From Eubacteriaceae bacterium Marseille-Q4139 (lineage in GTDB: Bacteria > Bacillota > Clostridia > Lachnospirales > Lachnospiraceae): 64,000 nucleotides of DNA. The notes under the pieces were generated by a model that saw only the letters and a program-made list of their open reading frames with translations, was not told the origin of the DNA and did not search any database. Below, in pieces: positions 61,618-64,000 of the stretch (within the stretch, counting starts at the first letter, position 1; the number at the start of each line of letters is the position of its first letter). The translations under genes and the position numbers were made by a program. The stretch lies in NCBI GenBank assembly GCA_018223415.1, contig JAGTTQ010000001.1, positions 2,839,365 through 2,903,364 on the forward strand, written 5' to 3'.

Positions 61618-64000
61618 ATGATCCAGGTCATAAAACGTGACGGTGAGGTCGCGGAATTTAATTTATCAAAGATCACGGAAGCCATCAAAAAGGCCTTCAA
61701 GGCCACAAAAAAAGAGTACACCGACGAAATTCTCGGGCTTCTTTCCCTGCGGGTAACGGCAGATTTCCAGGGAAAGATGGAAGATGGAAAGATTTCCGTG
61801 GAGCAGATCCAGGACAGCGCGGAGCATGTGCTGGAGGAGTCCGGCTATACCGATGTGGCAAAGGCCTACATTTTATATAGAAAACAGCGGGAGCGGATCC
61901 GCAACATGAAAAACACCATCCTGGACTACAAGGATGTGGTGAACGGCTATGTGAAGGTGGAAGACTGGCGTGTCAAGGAGAATTCCACGGTCACATATTC
62001 GGTGGGCGGCCTGATTTTAAGCAATTCCGGCGCCATCACGGCCAATTACTGGCTGTCGGAAATTTATGACCAGGAAATCGCCGAGGCTCACAGAAGCGGC
62101 GACATCCATCTTCATGACTTATCCATGCTGACCGGCTACTGCGCCGGCTGGTCCTTAAAGCAGTTAATCCAGGAGGGGCTCGGCGGAATCCCGGGAAAGA
62201 TTACTTCGTCCCCGGCCAAGCATCTTTCCGTCCTCTGCAACCAGATGGTAAACTTTTTAGGAATCATGCAGAACGAGTGGGCAGGTGCCCAGGCCTTTTC
62301 TTCCTTCGACACCTACCTTGCCCCGTTTGTAAAGGCGGACAGCCTGGATTACCCGGCAGTGAAAAAATGCATCGAATCCTTCATTTACGGCGTCAACACG
62401 CCGAGCCGCTGGGGGACGCAGGCACCGTTTTCCAACATCACCCTGGACTGGACGGTGCCGGATGACATGGCAAACATGCCGGCCATCGTAGGCGGGAAGG
62501 AAATGGACTTCACCTACGGCGACTGCAAAAAAGAGATGGACATGATCAACAAGGCGTTTATCGAGACGATGGTGGAGGGCGATGCCAACGGCCGCGGCTT
62601 CCAGTACCCGATCCCGACGTATTCGATTACCGAAGATTTTGACTGGTCCGACACGGAGAACAACCGGCTCCTGTTTGAGATGACTTCCAAATACGGGACG
62701 CCTTATTTTTCCAACTACATCAACAGCGACATGAAGCCCAGCGATGTCCGCAGCATGTGCTGCCGCCTTCGCCTGGATCTTCGTGAACTAAGAAAGAAGA
62801 CCGGCGGCTTCTTCGGTTCCGGTGAGAGCACCGGCTCTGTGGGCGTCGTCACGATCAATATCCCGCGGATTGCTTATCTGGCAAAGGATGAGGAAGACTT
62901 CTACGACCGCCTCGATCATATGATGGATGTGGCGGCACGTTCCTTAAAGATCAAGCGCGAGGTCATCACAAAGCTTTTGGACGGCGGGCTGTACCCGTAC
63001 ACGAAGCGGTACCTGGGCACCTTCGCAAACCACTTCTCCACCATCGGCCTCATCGGCATGAACGAGGCCTGCCTCAACGCAAAATGGATCCGGAAGGATC
63101 TGGTGAGCCCCGAGGCGCAGAAGTTCACGAAGGATGTGTTAAACCACATGAGGGATCGCCTGATCATCTATCAGGAGGAGTACGGCGATCTCTACAACCT
63201 GGAGGCGACGCCGGCCGAGTCCACCACCTACCGTCTTGCAAAGCATGACAAGGCGAAGTACCCGGACATCATCACGGCAGGCTGTGAAAAAGACGGAACG
63301 CCCTACTATACCAACAGCTCCCATCTCCCGGTTGGCTACACGGCAGACGTATTTGACGCCCTGGACATTCAGGACGAGCTTCAGACTCTCTATACGTCGG
63401 GAACCGTGTTCCATGCGTTCCTGGGCGAAAAGCTTCCGGACTGGAAGGCGGCGGCCAAGCTGGTGCGTACTATTGCGGAAAACTACAAGCTTCCGTATTA
63501 TACGCTGTCTCCCACCTACTCCATCTGCAAGGAGCACGGCTATCTGACCGGCGAGCATTTCACCTGCCCGGTCTGCGGCGAGAAGGCAGAGGTGTACAGC
63601 CGGATCACAGGCTACTACCGTCCGGTTCAGAACTGGAACGATGGAAAGACGCAGGAATACAAGGACCGCAGGCTCTATGATGTGGGCCATTCCGTACTGA
63701 AGCGGAATCCGGAGGCGTCTGTGAAGATTTCGGACGCTATCCGCGAGGCCAGAGAAAAGGTGCGCGAGGCAAAAATGGAGCAGAAGGAAGAGGCCGCAAA
63801 GGGAAATAAGACGGTCTTTGAGGGCAGCAGGGCCTTCCTGTTTACGACGAAGACATGCCCGAACTGCAAAATTGCAAAGGAATTTTTGAAGGATGAAGAG
63901 TATGAGGCCATCGACGCTGAGGAAAACCCGGAGCTTTCCAATGAGTACGGGATCATGCAGGCGCCGACGCTGGTTCTCATTAAAGACGGAAAAATTGAAA
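61618..64000 (+). CDS. nrdD: Class III ribonucleotide reductase with fused redoxin domain (3' end beyond window)
   Basis: About 794 residues are visible. An N-terminal ATP-cone (QVIKRDGEVAEFNLSKI), a glycyl-radical barrel, zinc-type cysteines (CPVCGE) and the radical loop SRITGYYRPV with Gly665 are present. After a charged linker comes a redoxin domain, FLFTTKTCPNCKIAKEFL with C747-PN-C750, then QAPTLVLIKDGKI. AAGGGG precedes ATG 61618. The fusion implies a thiol-redoxin reductant rather than formate. Compared with the nrdD at 53340 it is a different subtype, controlled by NrdR-like boxes. Confidence 0.92.
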   Translation, partial: MIQVIKRDGEVAEFNLSKITEAIKKAFKATKKEYTDEILGLLSLRVTADFQGKMEDGKISVEQIQDSAEHVLEESGYTDVAKAYILYRKQRERIRNMKNTILDYKDVVNGYVKVEDWRVKENSTVTYSVGGLILSNSGAITANYWLSEIYDQEIAEAHRSGDIHLHDLSMLTGYCAGWSLKQLIQEGLGGIPGKITSSPAKHLSVLCNQMVNFLGIMQNEWAGAQAFSSFDTYLAPFVKADSLDYPAVKKCIESFIYGVNTPSRWGTQAPFSNITLDWTVPDDMANMPAIVGGKEMDFTYGDCKKEMDMINKAFIETMVEGDANGRGFQYPIPTYSITEDFDWSDTENNRLLFEMTSKYGTPYFSNYINSDMKPSDVRSMCCRLRLDLRELRKKTGGFFGSGESTGSVGVVTINIPRIAYLAKDEEDFYDRLDHMMDVAARSLKIKREVITKLLDGGLYPYTKRYLGTFANHFSTIGLIGMNEACLNAKWIRKDLVSPEAQKFTKDVLNHMRDRLIIYQEEYGDLYNLEATPAESTTYRLAKHDKAKYPDIITAGCEKDGTPYYTNSSHLPVGYTADVFDALDIQDELQTLYTSGTVFHAFLGEKLPDWKAAAKLVRTIAENYKLPYYTLSPTYSICKEHGYLTGEHFTCPVCGEKAEVYSRITGYYRPVQNWNDGKTQEYKDRRLYDVGHSVLKRNPEASVKISDAIREAREKVREAKMEQKEEAAKGNKTVFEGSRAFLFTTKTCPNCKIAKEFLKDEEYEAIDAEENPELSNEYGIMQAPTLVLIKDGKIE

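Overview
The window looks like chromosome of a moderately GC-rich member of the Lachnospiraceae or a close clostridial relative. This is inferred from the 23S rRNA, consensus sigma-A type promoters, a tRNA-dependent T-box leader, strong AAGGAGG ribosome binding sites with occasional TTG starts, cell-wall-binding repeat proteins, DUF1292, DUF6054 and RNHCP proteins, and two oxygen-sensitive class III ribonucleotide reductases. The organism is not named because no search could be run.

Layout. 1-2668: 3' part of a 23S rRNA gene, a tRNA-Gly(GCC) and a terminator, with no 5S gene here. 2733-7077: a CitMHS transporter, a serine hydrolase, a LysR regulator and a PfkB sugar kinase in one direction. 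7195-11099: rho, an IclR regulator and an amidohydrolase. 11122-13364: a cysteine-rich DUF5714-type protein and a MATE exporter, divergently transcribed from two promoters that carry the same 9-bp operator-like sequence. 13371-16576 (minus): a tryptophan ABC transporter (ATPase, permease, TrpX lipoprotein) behind a T-box whose specifier reads UGG. 16672-18661: ftsH. 18695-21270 (minus): an AraC-type regulator with a drug-type ABC exporter. 21851-28298: an XRE regulator divergent from a five-gene envelope cluster (three repeat-rich lipoproteins, a TPR-like protein and a membrane protein). 28424-31596: mgtE behind a structured leader, then gltX. 31630-35776: a CAP-domain surface protein, a UvrD-type helicase, a tandem repeat, a corrinoid adenosyltransferase and a DUF1292 protein. 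35813-37528: a complete IS3-family element inserted in the terminator of the DUF1292 gene. 37653-41851: an XRE regulator, then an attenuated operon of an RluF-type pseudouridine synthase, ligA and metA. 41872-42216: a small type I toxin-antitoxin-like locus. 42272-50473: a GNAT enzyme, an RNHCP protein, argS, a SNF2-family ATPase and a D-Ala-D-Ala carboxypeptidase. 50492-55974: a small protein, a metallophosphoesterase, scpA, scpB, nrdD and nrdG. 56021-58170: a frameshifted XRE regulator and a MalY/PatB aminotransferase. 58236-61449: repeats, DUF6054, dut, a TPR lipoprotein and hflX. 61505-64000: NrdR-like boxes and a second nrdD, cut by the window edge, with a redoxin domain fused at its C terminus.

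Most of the window is ordinary housekeeping sequence. The most interesting parts are regulatory. They are an mgtE leader with mutually exclusive pairings around the ribosome binding site that I cannot assign to a known riboswitch class; a holin-like toxin opposed by a convergent antisense RNA; an IS3 element whose reconstituted circle-junction promoter would start just past its own anti-ribosome-binding sequence; and the pairing of a stand-alone nrdDG with an NrdR-box-controlled redoxin-fused nrdD. All promoter, operator and RNA-structure calls were made by eye.
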